Source: Mesorhizobium sp. CAU 1732
Lineage (GTDB): Bacteria > Pseudomonadota > Alphaproteobacteria > Rhizobiales > Rhizobiaceae
DNA: 64,000 nucleotides
Assembly: GCF_039888675.1 (NCBI RefSeq)
Contig: NZ_JBDQQR010000002.1
Location: 286,001-350,000, forward strand
Direction of reading: 5' to 3'
Shown piece after piece: positions 43,925 through 53,351 of this stretch. The translations under genes were made by a program, and so were the position numbers. The notes under the pieces were generated by a model. That model searched no databases. It worked only from the letters and a program-made list of their open reading frames with translations, and had not been told where the DNA came from. How positions within the stretch are numbered: the first letter of the stretch is position 1; every line of letters starts with the position of its first letter.

Positions 43925-44761
43925 TCAGTCTGCGCGGACGTCACTACCGACCCGGAACGGCGAGCGTTCCGGGTCGGGATCGGGCATCGCGTCGAGCAGC
44001 ATGCGGGTATAATCGTTCTTGGGAGAATCGAAAATATCCGTCACGGGCCCCTGCTCGACGATCTTGCCGCGATAGATAACCGCGACGTCGTCGCAGATGT
44101 AGCGGATGACGCCCAGGTCGTGGCTGATGAAGAAATAGGTCAGGCCGAGTTCGCCTTGCAGCCGGTGAAGAAGGTTGAGGACTTCGGCCTGCACCGACAC
44201 GTCGAGCGCCGAGGTCGGCTCGTCCAGGATCAGCAGTTCCGGCCGCACCGCAAGGGCGCGAGCAATGCCGATGCGCTGCCGTTGCCCCCCGGAGAACTCA
44301 TGCGGGTAGCGGAACAGATGCTCCGCGCCGAGCCCGACCTGAAGCAACAGTTCCATCACCCGCTCGGTCCGCTGGCGCCCGGTGCGCGTGGTTTCGTCGC
44401 GATGGATGACGAGCGGTTCGGCGATGATGTCGTGGATCGTCATGCGCGGGTTCAGCGACGCGTAGGGATCCTGAAAAACGATCTGCATGCGGGAACGCAG
44501 GCGGCGCATATCCCCTGCCGAAAGCGAATGGATATCCTGGCCGTCGAACCGGATCGCGCCCGACGTCAGCGTCTCGAGGCGCAGGATGCAGCGCGTCAGC
44601 GTCGTCTTGCCGGAGCCCGACTCGCCGACCAGCCCGAAGCTGCCGCCCTTCTTCACCGACAGGCTGACGTCGTCTAGCGCCTTGAAGTCCTCCGACCTGC
44701 CGTACATGCCCCGGCGCGAACCGGCGAAAATCTTGGTGACGTTCTGGATATCGAGGCTCAT
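43925..44761 (-). CDS. Peptide/nickel-type ABC transporter ATPase (OppF-like)
   Basis: 278 residues. Walker A GESGSGKTT, signature FSGGQRQRIGIARAL, Walker B LLILDEPTSALD and switch H in FISHDLGVI; the C-terminal zinc-less extension is typical of the OppF subunit. Overlaps the next ATPase gene by 4 bases (ATGA). With the other ATPase, two permeases and a binding protein it makes a complete importer. Confidence 0.94.
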   Translation of the reverse strand: MSLDIQNVTKIFAGSRRGMYGRSEDFKALDDVSLSVKKGGSFGLVGESGSGKTTLTRCILRLETLTSGAIRFDGQDIHSLSAGDMRRLRSRMQIVFQDPYASLNPRMTIHDIIAEPLVIHRDETTRTGRQRTERVMELLLQVGLGAEHLFRYPHEFSGGQRQRIGIARALAVRPELLILDEPTSALDVSVQAEVLNLLHRLQGELGLTYFFISHDLGVIRYICDDVAVIYRGKIVEQGPVTDIFDSPKNDYTRMLLDAMPDPDPERSPFRVGSDVRAD

Positions 44762-45645
44762 GCGAGCGCCTCCGGTGACAGCCCGCTCAGACCCTTCAGT
44801 TCTCCGCGTTTTGTGTGCACCGTCGGCACGGAATCCAGAAGCGCCTGCGTATAAGCGTGGCTGGGGCGCTTCAGCACGTCAAAGACCGAACCCGCTTCGA
44901 GGATGCGGCCGCGATACATCACGGCGACATGCGAGCAAATCTGGGCGACGACACCGAGATTGTGAGTGATCAGCAGGACCCCGATATTGCGCTCTGCGAC
45001 GAGGTCGTGGATCAGCCGCAGGATTTGCGCCTGTACCGACACGTCGAGTGCCGTCGTCGGCTCGTCGGCGATCAGAAGGTCGGGCTTGCCGATCATCGCC
45101 ATCGCGATCAGCACGCGCTGGCGCATTCCGCCGGAAAACTGGTGCGGATAATCGTCGATGCGCTCCCCGGCGTTTGGGATGCCGACCTTCTCCAGCATCT
45201 CGATGGCGGTTCTGCGCGCGGCTGTTCTGAACGCCTTGCGCGACGCACCGGCCTCAAGTCCCAGGACGGACGGATCGGCGTGGCCTGCGTGCAAAGCCAC
45301 GTCGACAAGCTGGGTTCCGATCCTGAACACCGGATTGAGGTTGGTCGTCGGGTCCTGGAAGATCATGCCGATATGGCGGCCGCGCAGCGCGCGCATGTCG
45401 CGGTCGGCGGCCTTGAGCAAATCCTTGCCCTGAAACGCGATCGAACCGGCGAGGTAACGCCCCGGCGGTGTCGGGATCAGCCGCGAGACGGACAGGCCCG
45501 TCAGCGACTTGCCGGAACCGGTCTCGCCGACCATGCCCCAGATTTCGCCACGCTCGATCTTCAGGTCGATGCCATGCAGGATCTGCGTCTCGCCCTCATA
45601 GCTCCGCATCGAGAGCTGCAGGTTCTTGATGTCGAGGAGTGCCAT
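44758..45645 (-). CDS. Peptide-type ABC transporter ATPase (OppD-like)
   Basis: 295 residues. Walker A GETGSGKSL, signature FSGGMRQRVLIAMAM, Walker B LLIADEPTTALD and LLITHNLGVVAQI. An oligopeptide-type C-terminal extension (YRGRILEAGSVFDVLKRPSHAYTQALLDSVP) is present. Partner of the adjacent OppF-like ATPase; the two nucleotide-binding subunits form a heterodimer. Confidence 0.94.
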   Translation of the reverse strand: MALLDIKNLQLSMRSYEGETQILHGIDLKIERGEIWGMVGETGSGKSLTGLSVSRLIPTPPGRYLAGSIAFQGKDLLKAADRDMRALRGRHIGMIFQDPTTNLNPVFRIGTQLVDVALHAGHADPSVLGLEAGASRKAFRTAARRTAIEMLEKVGIPNAGERIDDYPHQFSGGMRQRVLIAMAMIGKPDLLIADEPTTALDVSVQAQILRLIHDLVAERNIGVLLITHNLGVVAQICSHVAVMYRGRILEAGSVFDVLKRPSHAYTQALLDSVPTVHTKRGELKGLSGLSPEALA

Positions 45646-45648
45646 CGC

Positions 45649-46548
45649 CTACCTCCGCGCCTTGGGATCGAGCACGTCGCGCAACCCGTCGCCCAGAAGA
45701 TTGAAGGCGAGCACCGCAAGAAAGATCGCCATGCCGGGCGCGACCGCCGTCCACCAATAGTCGGGCAGGTAGCTGCGCGCGCCGGACAACAGCGTGCCCC
45801 ATTCCGGTGTCGGCGGCTTCACGCCGATGCCGACGAAGCCGAGCGAAGCGACCGTCAGGATGGCAAACCCCATGTCCAGCGAGGCCTTGACCACGATGGG
45901 CGACACGATGTTGGGCAGGATGTGCCGGCACAGGATGCGCACCCAGCCGGCACCCAGCGCGTGCGCGGCAACCACGAACTGCTCTTCCTTCTTGCCGATC
46001 ACCTCGCCGCGCACGAGACGCGCATAGGCCGGCCACCAGGTAATCGCGATCGCCACGATCATGTTGAAAACGCCGGTGCCCAATGCCGCCGCCACAGCCA
46101 TGGCCAGAATGAGGCTCGGGATCGTCAGCAGGAGATCGGTGATCCGCATCAGGATTTCATCGATCCAGCCGCCGAAATAGCCGGCGATCGCACCGACCGT
46201 CGTGCCGACCACGATCGCGATGAACACGACGGCGAGCCCCGAAAAGAGCGAAACCTGCGAGCCCACCAGAACCAGCGAGAAAATGTCCTGGCCGAGTTCG
46301 TTGGTGCCGAACCAAGCGCTCGCGGAAGGCGGCTGGAACCGGGCGGCGGTGTTCGTCATGCCCTGGACGTGCTCGGGATAAGGCACGATGTACGGAGCCA
46401 GGATCGCGATCACGATGAGCGCCACCACGATGGCGAGGCCGATCACCGACAGCCAGCTCTGGCGGAAGCGATAGAACGCCCTGCCCCAGTTTTCCAACCT
46501 CGCGGACTGGCTGCGGGCGGGAATGACGATCTGGTTCTCGGCCGTCAT
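45649..46548 (-). CDS. Peptide-type ABC transporter permease (OppC-like)
   Basis: 299 residues. A long N-terminal tail, then six membrane helices. The inner-membrane EAA loop reads LGAGWVRILCRHILPNIVSPI, and GVKPPTPEWGTLLSGARSYLPDYWWTAVAPGMAIFLAVLAFNLLGDGLRDVLDPK is the typical OppC/DppC end. It follows the OppB gene with a 4-base overlap and precedes the OppD gene by 3 bases. Confidence 0.94.
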   Translation of the reverse strand: MTAENQIVIPARSQSARLENWGRAFYRFRQSWLSVIGLAIVVALIVIAILAPYIVPYPEHVQGMTNTAARFQPPSASAWFGTNELGQDIFSLVLVGSQVSLFSGLAVVFIAIVVGTTVGAIAGYFGGWIDEILMRITDLLLTIPSLILAMAVAAALGTGVFNMIVAIAITWWPAYARLVRGEVIGKKEEQFVVAAHALGAGWVRILCRHILPNIVSPIVVKASLDMGFAILTVASLGFVGIGVKPPTPEWGTLLSGARSYLPDYWWTAVAPGMAIFLAVLAFNLLGDGLRDVLDPKARR

Positions 46549-47552
46549 GCGTATCGCACCTTCGGATTGAAGACACCGTAGAGCACGTCGACGACGAGCA
46601 TGGTGAACAGGTAGATGATCGCGATCACCAGCGTCACGCCGATCACAGGCATGAAATCCTGCGTCAGGATCGCCTGCGTGGCGTATAGCCCGAGACCGGG
46701 CCAGTCGAAGACCGTCTCGACCAGAACGGTTCCCCCGAGCAGCCAGGACACGTAGAGACCGATGACGGTCAGCGTCGAGGTCATGGCGTTCTTGAGCACG
46801 TATTTGAAGAGGATCAGACGGTTGGAAAGCCCGAGCGCGCGCTCCGTCATCACATAGTCCTGCTGCAGCACTTCGATCGTGGAGGACCGCATCATCCGCA
46901 TGATCGTGGCCAGCGGCGACAGAGCCATGGCGATCGCAGGCAGCGCGAGATGCGCCGCCGCAATCTGGAAGGCATAGAAGTCTCCCGCGATCAGCGCGTC
47001 GATCGTGTAGAAGCCGGTCACCGTTTCAGGCGGCATCTCGATGAACGGATACCGACCGGCAAGCGGCAGCCAGCCGAGCCATGCAGCGAAGGCAATTTGC
47101 AGCAGCAGGCCCAGAAAGAAGCGCGGCATGGCGATGCCGCCCAGCGCCAGCGTGCGGGTCGTGTAGTCCAGAAAACCGTTGCGATAGACCGCTGTCAGCA
47201 AGCCGAGCGGAATGCCGAGGAGGATGGCGATGAACAGCGCCGCGAACACGAGTTCCAGCGTAGCGGGAAGATAGGTCAGAATATCGTCGAACACCGGACG
47301 GCGCGTGAACACCGACGTGCCCCAGTCGCCCTGGACGAGACCCGTCAGATAGGTCCAGTATTGCAGCGGCAGGGGCTGGTCGAAACCGAACTGCACCCGC
47401 AACTGCGCGATCGTCTCCGCAGACGCATTGGGACCGGCGGCAAGGCCGACCGGATCACCGGGCAAGAGGCGGGCCACGACGAAGAGAAGCAGCGTCAACC
47501 CGATCAGGATCGGGATGACGAGAACGAGCCGACGCAGAATGAAGACAATCAT
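46545..47552 (-). CDS. Peptide-type ABC transporter permease (OppB-like)
   Basis: 335 residues with six membrane helices. MIVFILRRLVLVIPILIGLTLLLFVVARLLPGDP opens the family, and the EAA loop region reads MTERALGLSNRLILFKYVLKNAMTSTLTVIGLYVSWLLGGTVLVETVF. Completes the transporter. Upstream lies the binding-protein gene with about 50 bp between. Confidence 0.94.
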   Translation of the reverse strand: MIVFILRRLVLVIPILIGLTLLLFVVARLLPGDPVGLAAGPNASAETIAQLRVQFGFDQPLPLQYWTYLTGLVQGDWGTSVFTRRPVFDDILTYLPATLELVFAALFIAILLGIPLGLLTAVYRNGFLDYTTRTLALGGIAMPRFFLGLLLQIAFAAWLGWLPLAGRYPFIEMPPETVTGFYTIDALIAGDFYAFQIAAAHLALPAIAMALSPLATIMRMMRSSTIEVLQQDYVMTERALGLSNRLILFKYVLKNAMTSTLTVIGLYVSWLLGGTVLVETVFDWPGLGLYATQAILTQDFMPVIGVTLVIAIIYLFTMLVVDVLYGVFNPKVRYA

Positions 47553-47603
47553 GCAGCACTCCGGTTTGTCGGGGCGAACGGGATCGCACGCCCCGACCAG
47601 GCA

Positions 47604-49160
47604 TCACGCAAGCGAGAGCGGCCAGATCTCAAACGTATTTGCGGCAACCGGGCAGAAAGAATAGCCCTCGACATTGTCGCGCATGGCGAACTTGCGCAGT
47701 TCCAGAACGCCGAAGATGTCGGGCGCGTCTTCCACGATCACTTCCTGGAACGCCTTGTAGAGCTCGGCGCGCTTGGCCGGATCGACCTCGGCGCGGGCAT
47801 CCTCGATCAGCTTGTCGACTTCCGGGTTGTTGTAGACCGGGTTCTGCCACTGGCCGTTGCGCGAGGAATGGTAGCCCGCGAATGCCGTGTTGTCCGGGTC
47901 CGCATAGTTGGCCGACTGGAAGATCGAATGGAAATCCGTCATCGTATCCGGTGACTTCGCCATCGCGACGATGTCGGGCCATACGAGAGCGCGGATGTCG
48001 AGGTTGATGTTCAGGGACCTGAGCGCCTCGAGCAGGATGAGACACCAGCGGCGCTGGTTCTCGTAACCGGCAGCGTGGGATATGGACAGGGTGAACCCGC
48101 CATCCTTGTACTCGGACTGCGCGAGGTATTCCTTCGCCTTCTCCATGTCCTGTCGGTAGATGTCGAGACCGTCCGCATGCCCGAACATGCCGGTGGGCAG
48201 AGGCCCTTCCATGAGTTCGGCAGGCCCGGCAGCATCCAGCATCGACTGATAGTTGTAGGCGTAGGAAATGGCCTTGCGCAGGTTCTTGTCGGCAAGCGGG
48301 CCCTTGGCGGTGTTCATCTTGATCGAGAAGCTGCGGTAATCGGGCTCCATGATCCGGACGACGCCGGGCATGTCCTTCACGGCTTCCATGTCCTCGGCGA
48401 ACATGTCGAGCGCGAAATGCACCTCGCCGCGCTGGAGCATCAGGCGGGTCGTGGCGGCTTCGCGCACGATCTTCCAGATGACCGCCTCGATGTTGCCGCC
48501 CTGATGCCAGTCGTTCTCCGCACGGATGAGTTCGTAGAGATCGCCCGGGCGTGCACGGCCCATGGTGAAGGCGCCCGAGCCGGCGATGTTGGCCAGCAGA
48601 TAGGCCTGCCCGTCATCGCTGCCGGCATTGGCTTCGACCACCGCGGAATTGACCACGAACATCCAGGGCAGAACCGAGAGCAGCGGCGCGAATGGCTTCA
48701 GGAGAGACATGGTGACGGTCGTCTCACCGCTCGCCTTGACGCTGTCGGCGTCCAGAATACCATCGACCATCCAGGCCGGCCCCTGCTTGAGACGGAGCAG
48801 ACGGGCGAAGGAATATTCGACGTCTTTGGCCGTAACCGGCGCGCCGTCATGGAAACGGGCGGCCTCGTCCAGTTCGAACGTATAGATCAGGCCGTCGTCG
48901 GACTGCGTCCAGCTCTTCGCCAGGCCGGGCTTGGTCTCTGGCGGATTGCCGACCACGCGCACCAGCGCATCGTAGGTGTTGCGGAACAGCCATTGCGGCG
49001 CGTAGCCGGTCGCGACGTGCGGATCGAAATTCGGGATGTCCACGGTGCTGGCGAGCACCATGATCTTGCGGCCCTGCGCGCTGGCGTACCAGGGCATGGC
49101 TGTGGCGATCGCCGCGCCGGCGGACCCGATCAGAAACTGGCGTTTGTTTAAACGAAGCAT
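47604..49160 (-). CDS. Periplasmic substrate-binding protein, SBP family 5 (peptide type)
   Basis: 518 residues from ATG 49160. A K-R-Q-F-L-I-G motif precedes a hydrophobic stretch and ASAQ, so export may use the Tat or Sec route. SBP_bac_5 features are LVRVVGNPPETKPGLAKSWTQSDDGLIYTFELDEAARFHDGAPVTAKDVEYSFARLL and QSEYKDGGFTLSISHAAGYENQRRWCLILLEALRSLNINLDIRALVW. AGGGGA lies 6 bases before the chosen start. It would deliver the substrate of the hydantoinase cluster; whether that is a peptide or a small cyclic amide cannot be told. Confidence 0.92.
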   Translation of the reverse strand: MLRLNKRQFLIGSAGAAIATAMPWYASAQGRKIMVLASTVDIPNFDPHVATGYAPQWLFRNTYDALVRVVGNPPETKPGLAKSWTQSDDGLIYTFELDEAARFHDGAPVTAKDVEYSFARLLRLKQGPAWMVDGILDADSVKASGETTVTMSLLKPFAPLLSVLPWMFVVNSAVVEANAGSDDGQAYLLANIAGSGAFTMGRARPGDLYELIRAENDWHQGGNIEAVIWKIVREAATTRLMLQRGEVHFALDMFAEDMEAVKDMPGVVRIMEPDYRSFSIKMNTAKGPLADKNLRKAISYAYNYQSMLDAAGPAELMEGPLPTGMFGHADGLDIYRQDMEKAKEYLAQSEYKDGGFTLSISHAAGYENQRRWCLILLEALRSLNINLDIRALVWPDIVAMAKSPDTMTDFHSIFQSANYADPDNTAFAGYHSSRNGQWQNPVYNNPEVDKLIEDARAEVDPAKRAELYKAFQEVIVEDAPDIFGVLELRKFAMRDNVEGYSFCPVAANTFEIWPLSLA

Positions 49161-49239
49161 GTCCATTCCCCTGTTCTGCCGGCATCGCCGGTGTTGAAGG
49201 CCGGCCGGCGTCGCTCGCCGGCCTGCCCTGTTTTCAAGT

Positions 49240-52200
49240 TCAGGCCGCCAGCCCTTTCTTGCGCGAGCTCAGGCGGTAAACGGTTTCGGCGGTGTCGGAA
49301 CTGATCCGGTCTTCGCGCAGATCCTCTTCGACACTCTCGATCGAGCGCTTGAGCGGATCGCCGTATCCGGCACCTCCGCCAAGCTGGAGTTCGACCATGC
49401 GGTCCGCCCGATCCACGATCACGAGGCCACCAGAGCCGACATCATCGACAACCTTGCCTTCCGCATCGCGAACCAGACCGTGGGCAAGCAGGCCTGTCTG
49501 GCCGCCGAACAGTCCCTCGATCGGGGCATTCACGCCTTCCGGCGACACGAACACCGTCAGCGGAAGCCCGTCATCCTGGCGCTTGGCGAGCCGGATTCGC
49601 GCGCCCAGACCACCGCGATGCTCACCCGCGCCGCCCGAATCCGTGACGAAGCTTTTTTCCAGCACGACGATCGGCGACCGGCTTTCCAGAAGCTCGATGG
49701 ACGAGGTGGCGGCCGAAGTCGGCCAGAGAACCGACGACTTGCCGTCCTGTGCGGCGCTGCCGCCCTGCCCGCCGCCTGACAGCAGGTGATCGTAGAACAC
49801 CTTGCCTTCGGGCGTCTTGCCGTAGACCGTCATCAGGCTGGGCAGGCCGGTATGCGCCACGACCTTGTCAGGAGCAGCCTCCGACAGAGCGCGGAAGATG
49901 TTCGGCGAGGTGTACCAGCCGGTGCGAGTGCGCAGGCTGACGGGCGCTGGCTTGTTGCAGTTCAGAACCGACCCTTCCGGCGCCTTCAGCTTGAACGGCC
50001 TGTAGCAGCCGGCATTGCCGCGCACATTCGGCGTCAGCATGCATTTCAGCGGATAGGTCGAGTGCGCCGTGGTGTAGCTCAGCGTACAGTTGATGCCGCC
50101 CAGCGGGACCTCGGGCGGAGCACCCTCGAAATCGAGTTCGATTTCGTCGCCCTGGATCGTCACCTTGACCGGAACCGTCATCGGCGTGCCAAGCGGGTTG
50201 TAGGTCGTCGTGGAGGTGTATTCACCGTCCGGCAGTGCGCGGATCGCCTCGCGCATCGCCTTTTCCGACCGCGACTGGATCACTTCGGCAAGCGCGGTCA
50301 GATCGGCCAGACCATACTCGTCCATGAAGGCCGAAAGGCGACGGCTGCCCGTCTCGTTGGCGGCAATCAGCGAGCGGACGTCGCCGAGGACCTGCTGCGA
50401 GTCGCGGATGTTCTCCGCCATGATGCGGAAGAGGTCTTCGTTCTCGACGCCGGCCCTGACCAGCTTCATCGGCGGGATCTGGAGACCTTCCTCATAGAGT
50501 TCGGTCGCCTTCATGCCGTTTCGGGTGCCGCCGATATCGCCGACATGGCCGACGGTTCCCATGACAGCCACGACCTTGCCGTTCTGGAAGACCGGCGTGA
50601 TGACGGCGATGTCGAAGAGATGGCCGGCACAGAGCCACGGATCGTTCGAGACCAGCACGTCGCCCGGTTCCAGCGTTTCCACGGGATAGCGCGCGAGTGC
50701 GGCCTTCACCACCATCGGCAGCGTCAGGTTGAACACCGGCATGACGCGGCTCGAATGGGCGAGCGTCTCGCCCCTGGCGTCAAGGATGGAGCAACCGAAA
50801 TCCTGCGATTCCGAGATGATCAGCGAATAGGCGGTGCGGCAGACCGTGTGCCACATCTCTTCCGAGACCGTGACCAGGCGGCTCCACATGATTTCGAGCG
50901 AGATCGGATCGGACTCGATCTTCTCGATCGCCTGTTCCTTCGTCATGTCCGGGGTGACGAGGTCCATGCCCTTGCCTGCAACGGCAATCGTGATGCGAAG
51001 GTTGCCGGCCTCGTCCACCGTCAGCGTGTCGCCGGGCGGAACCACCGTCGTGGACTCCCGCTCCTCGATGATCGCGGGTCCCTTCACCTCGACACCAGGC
51101 GTCAGCCGGTAGCGGTCGTAGATCGCCGCATCGACGAAGCCTTCGCCGAAATAGGTCTTGCGGTGTCCCTTGAGCGCGCTGTCATCGCCTTGCGGAAGCC
51201 CGTCCTGCTTGATGGAAAGCGTCGGCGTCGCGCCGCTGGCCCGGATGCGGAAGGACAGGATTTCCAGCTCCGCGCCCGCCGGGACGATGGTGTAACGCGC
51301 CGCATAGACGTCCTCGAACGCCTTACGGATCGAACCGTATGCGGAGGCGTCGAGCCTGCCTGCCGGGATCGGAACGTTGATCTCGTGAAGCTGGCCGACC
51401 AGTCGCATGTCGGCCGTACGCGTCAAGACGACGTCGGCAACATCCGCGCCCGCGGCCACCAGCTTGGCGACGCCTTCGTCGGCTAGCGAGCCGAAGGCTG
51501 CATTCAGCGCGTCCGCATCGAGATCGGGCGACAGTTCCATCGGATGGGACCGGACCAGATCGAAGGAGAGCGGCGCGGTCAGGAAGCCGAACGCGGACGC
51601 CGCGCCGCTTGCTTGCGGAATGATGACTTCGGATACGCCGAGAATGCGCGCAACGCGTGCTGCGAAAGCAGGACCTGCGCCGCCGAAGCCGATCATCGAA
51701 TAGCCGCGCGGGTCCTTGCCCTTTTCCACGAGATGAATGCGTGCAGCACTCGCCATGTTCTCGCCGACCACCTGGTGGATGCCCCAGGCAGCCTCGACCG
51801 TGGAAATGTCGAGCGGTTCGGCAATCGTCTTCAACGCCGTTTCGGCCGCGTCGAGATCGAGCGTCATGCGTCCGCCCAGGAAGAAGGACGGGTCGTAATA
51901 GCCGAGCGCGACGCTCGCATCCGTCACGGTCGGCTTGTCACCGCCCGCGCCGTAACAGGCGGGGCCGGGCGCGGCCCCTGCCGAATGCGGGCCGACCTGA
52001 AGCAGGCCGACCTCATCGATCGACGCGATCGAGCCGCCGCCGGCCCCAATCTCGATCATGTCGACCACCGGCGACTTGATCGGCAGGCCGGACCCGTTCT
52101 TGAAGCGACGAACGCGGCCGGCTTCCAGATAGGAGGCGATGTGCGCCATCCCGTTTTCGATCATGCAGGCCTTCGCCGTCGTGCCGCCCATGTCGAAGGC

Positions 52201-53067
52201 GATGACGTTGTCCTTCCCTGCCGCCTTGCCGAACCATGCGGTGGCAAGCGCACCGCCGGCAGGGCCGGATTCCAGGAGGCGGATGGGGAAGTCGCGCGCC
52301 TCGTCGAGCGACACCAGGCCGCCCGCCGAATGCATCAGACGCAACGCGCCCCGGAAACCGCGCGCATGCAGCTCGCGCTCGAACCTGCTGAGGTAACGAT
52401 CCATCAGCGGCTGGACATAGGCGTTCGCGCAGGTGGTGACGAAGCGCTGATATTCGGAGATTTCGGCCACGACTTCCGAGGAGATCGACACGGAAATCTC
52501 GGGGTGGTGCTGCTTGATCAGTTCCCGAACCCGGCGTTCGTGGTCCGGGTTGCGGTAGGAATGCATCAGACAGACCGCGATCGCCTCGACCTTGTCGGCG
52601 ACCAGCCGCTTCACGGCGCGCAGAACCGACGCCTCGTCCAGAGGCTTGATCACACCGCCATCCGCGCCCACGCGCTCGGAAATTTCAAGCCGGCGGGAAC
52701 GGCTCACCAGAGGCTCCGGGAACGTCAGGAACAGATCGTAGATGTCGTAGCGCTGCTCGAAGCCGATTTCGAGAATATCGCGAAAGCCTTCCGTGGTGAT
52801 CAGGCCGACCGGAGCACCTTTCCGCTCGATCACCGCATTCGTGACCAGCGTCGTGCCATGCACGATCTCGTCGATGTCGGCCACGCTGAGACTTGCCGCC
52901 TCGACCACCTCGCCAAGGCCGCCCAGCGCACCCTTCGACGGATCTGCCGGCGTCGTCAGGCACTTATGCAGCCGGATCGCGCCTGCGCTCTCGTCGAACA
53001 GGATGAAGTCGGTAAAGGTGCCGCCAATATCGATACCGGCGCGGAAACCCTTGGCGTTAGCTTGCAT
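49240..53067 (-). CDS. Fused HyuA-HyuB hydantoinase/5-oxoprolinase
   Basis: 1275 residues, the size of eukaryotic ATP-dependent 5-oxoprolinase. The N-terminal HyuA half has the ASKHA fold: phosphate loop DIGGTFTDF (13-21), HGTTLVTNAVIERKG, SGPAGGALATAWFG and FDMGGTTAKACMI, needed for ATP. After about residue 710 a linker leads to the HyuB half: SLEIMWSRLVTVSEEMWHTVCRTAYSLIISESQDFGCSILDARG, HVGDIGG, DFEGAPPEVPLGGINCTLSYTTA and GGQGG. Such enzymes open cyclic amides (5-oxoproline, hydantoins, acetone-type substrates in relatives) using ATP. Most bacterial forms are two genes, so the fusion is notable. Start at ATG 53067 has GGGGA before it. Confidence 0.92.
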   Translation of the reverse strand: MQANAKGFRAGIDIGGTFTDFILFDESAGAIRLHKCLTTPADPSKGALGGLGEVVEAASLSVADIDEIVHGTTLVTNAVIERKGAPVGLITTEGFRDILEIGFEQRYDIYDLFLTFPEPLVSRSRRLEISERVGADGGVIKPLDEASVLRAVKRLVADKVEAIAVCLMHSYRNPDHERRVRELIKQHHPEISVSISSEVVAEISEYQRFVTTCANAYVQPLMDRYLSRFERELHARGFRGALRLMHSAGGLVSLDEARDFPIRLLESGPAGGALATAWFGKAAGKDNVIAFDMGGTTAKACMIENGMAHIASYLEAGRVRRFKNGSGLPIKSPVVDMIEIGAGGGSIASIDEVGLLQVGPHSAGAAPGPACYGAGGDKPTVTDASVALGYYDPSFFLGGRMTLDLDAAETALKTIAEPLDISTVEAAWGIHQVVGENMASAARIHLVEKGKDPRGYSMIGFGGAGPAFAARVARILGVSEVIIPQASGAASAFGFLTAPLSFDLVRSHPMELSPDLDADALNAAFGSLADEGVAKLVAAGADVADVVLTRTADMRLVGQLHEINVPIPAGRLDASAYGSIRKAFEDVYAARYTIVPAGAELEILSFRIRASGATPTLSIKQDGLPQGDDSALKGHRKTYFGEGFVDAAIYDRYRLTPGVEVKGPAIIEERESTTVVPPGDTLTVDEAGNLRITIAVAGKGMDLVTPDMTKEQAIEKIESDPISLEIMWSRLVTVSEEMWHTVCRTAYSLIISESQDFGCSILDARGETLAHSSRVMPVFNLTLPMVVKAALARYPVETLEPGDVLVSNDPWLCAGHLFDIAVITPVFQNGKVVAVMGTVGHVGDIGGTRNGMKATELYEEGLQIPPMKLVRAGVENEDLFRIMAENIRDSQQVLGDVRSLIAANETGSRRLSAFMDEYGLADLTALAEVIQSRSEKAMREAIRALPDGEYTSTTTYNPLGTPMTVPVKVTIQGDEIELDFEGAPPEVPLGGINCTLSYTTAHSTYPLKCMLTPNVRGNAGCYRPFKLKAPEGSVLNCNKPAPVSLRTRTGWYTSPNIFRALSEAAPDKVVAHTGLPSLMTVYGKTPEGKVFYDHLLSGGGQGGSAAQDGKSSVLWPTSAATSSIELLESRSPIVVLEKSFVTDSGGAGEHRGGLGARIRLAKRQDDGLPLTVFVSPEGVNAPIEGLFGGQTGLLAHGLVRDAEGKVVDDVGSGGLVIVDRADRMVELQLGGGAGYGDPLKRSIESVEEDLREDRISSDTAETVYRLSSRKKGLAA

Positions 53068-53290
53068 TCGGAAAATCCCCATTCGTCGAGGCAAGCCGCA
53101 GGCAAGCCTCCGTCCTTACCGCCATCGCTGGCGGTCAAAGTGTTTGCATGAATTCTTCCGCGGCATTGGCGAAGCGGCTGGCCCGTCGAAAGGCGCGCGA
53201 GGCCTGCATCGTCACGCCCATTTTTTGTGCATGAAGAATGTTGCTGAGTTTATAGGCCGGCACGAAAGATGAGTCCAGCATAAGTTTCAT

Positions 53291-53332
53291 ATTTGACATT
53301 ATGTTCCAATAGTGGAACAAATGGCATGTCAA
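53291..53332. promoter_or_regulatory. Divergent promoters with IclR-type operator
   Basis: GTTCCA-atag-TGGAAC (53303-53318) is a perfect 6-bp inverted repeat in the 284-bp gap between the hydantoinase operon and its IclR gene. TTGACA at 53293-53298 (+) and TTGACA read on the minus strand at 53327-53332 flank it, so an IclR dimer bound here would cover promoters of both directions. The rest of the gap (53068-53290) shows no gene. Confidence 0.65.
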
Positions 53333-53351
53333 ACTCGCGGGAGGATTGAAT

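Noticed and set aside
44815..46581. Plus-strand frame of 588 codons opposite the ABC genes
   Set aside because: Spans three overlapping minus-strand genes and is rich in Arg, Gln, His and Asp, as antisense frames are.
49786..51486. Plus-strand frame of 566 codons opposite the hydantoinase
   Set aside because: Antisense shadow of the fused HyuA-HyuB gene, without any family feature.
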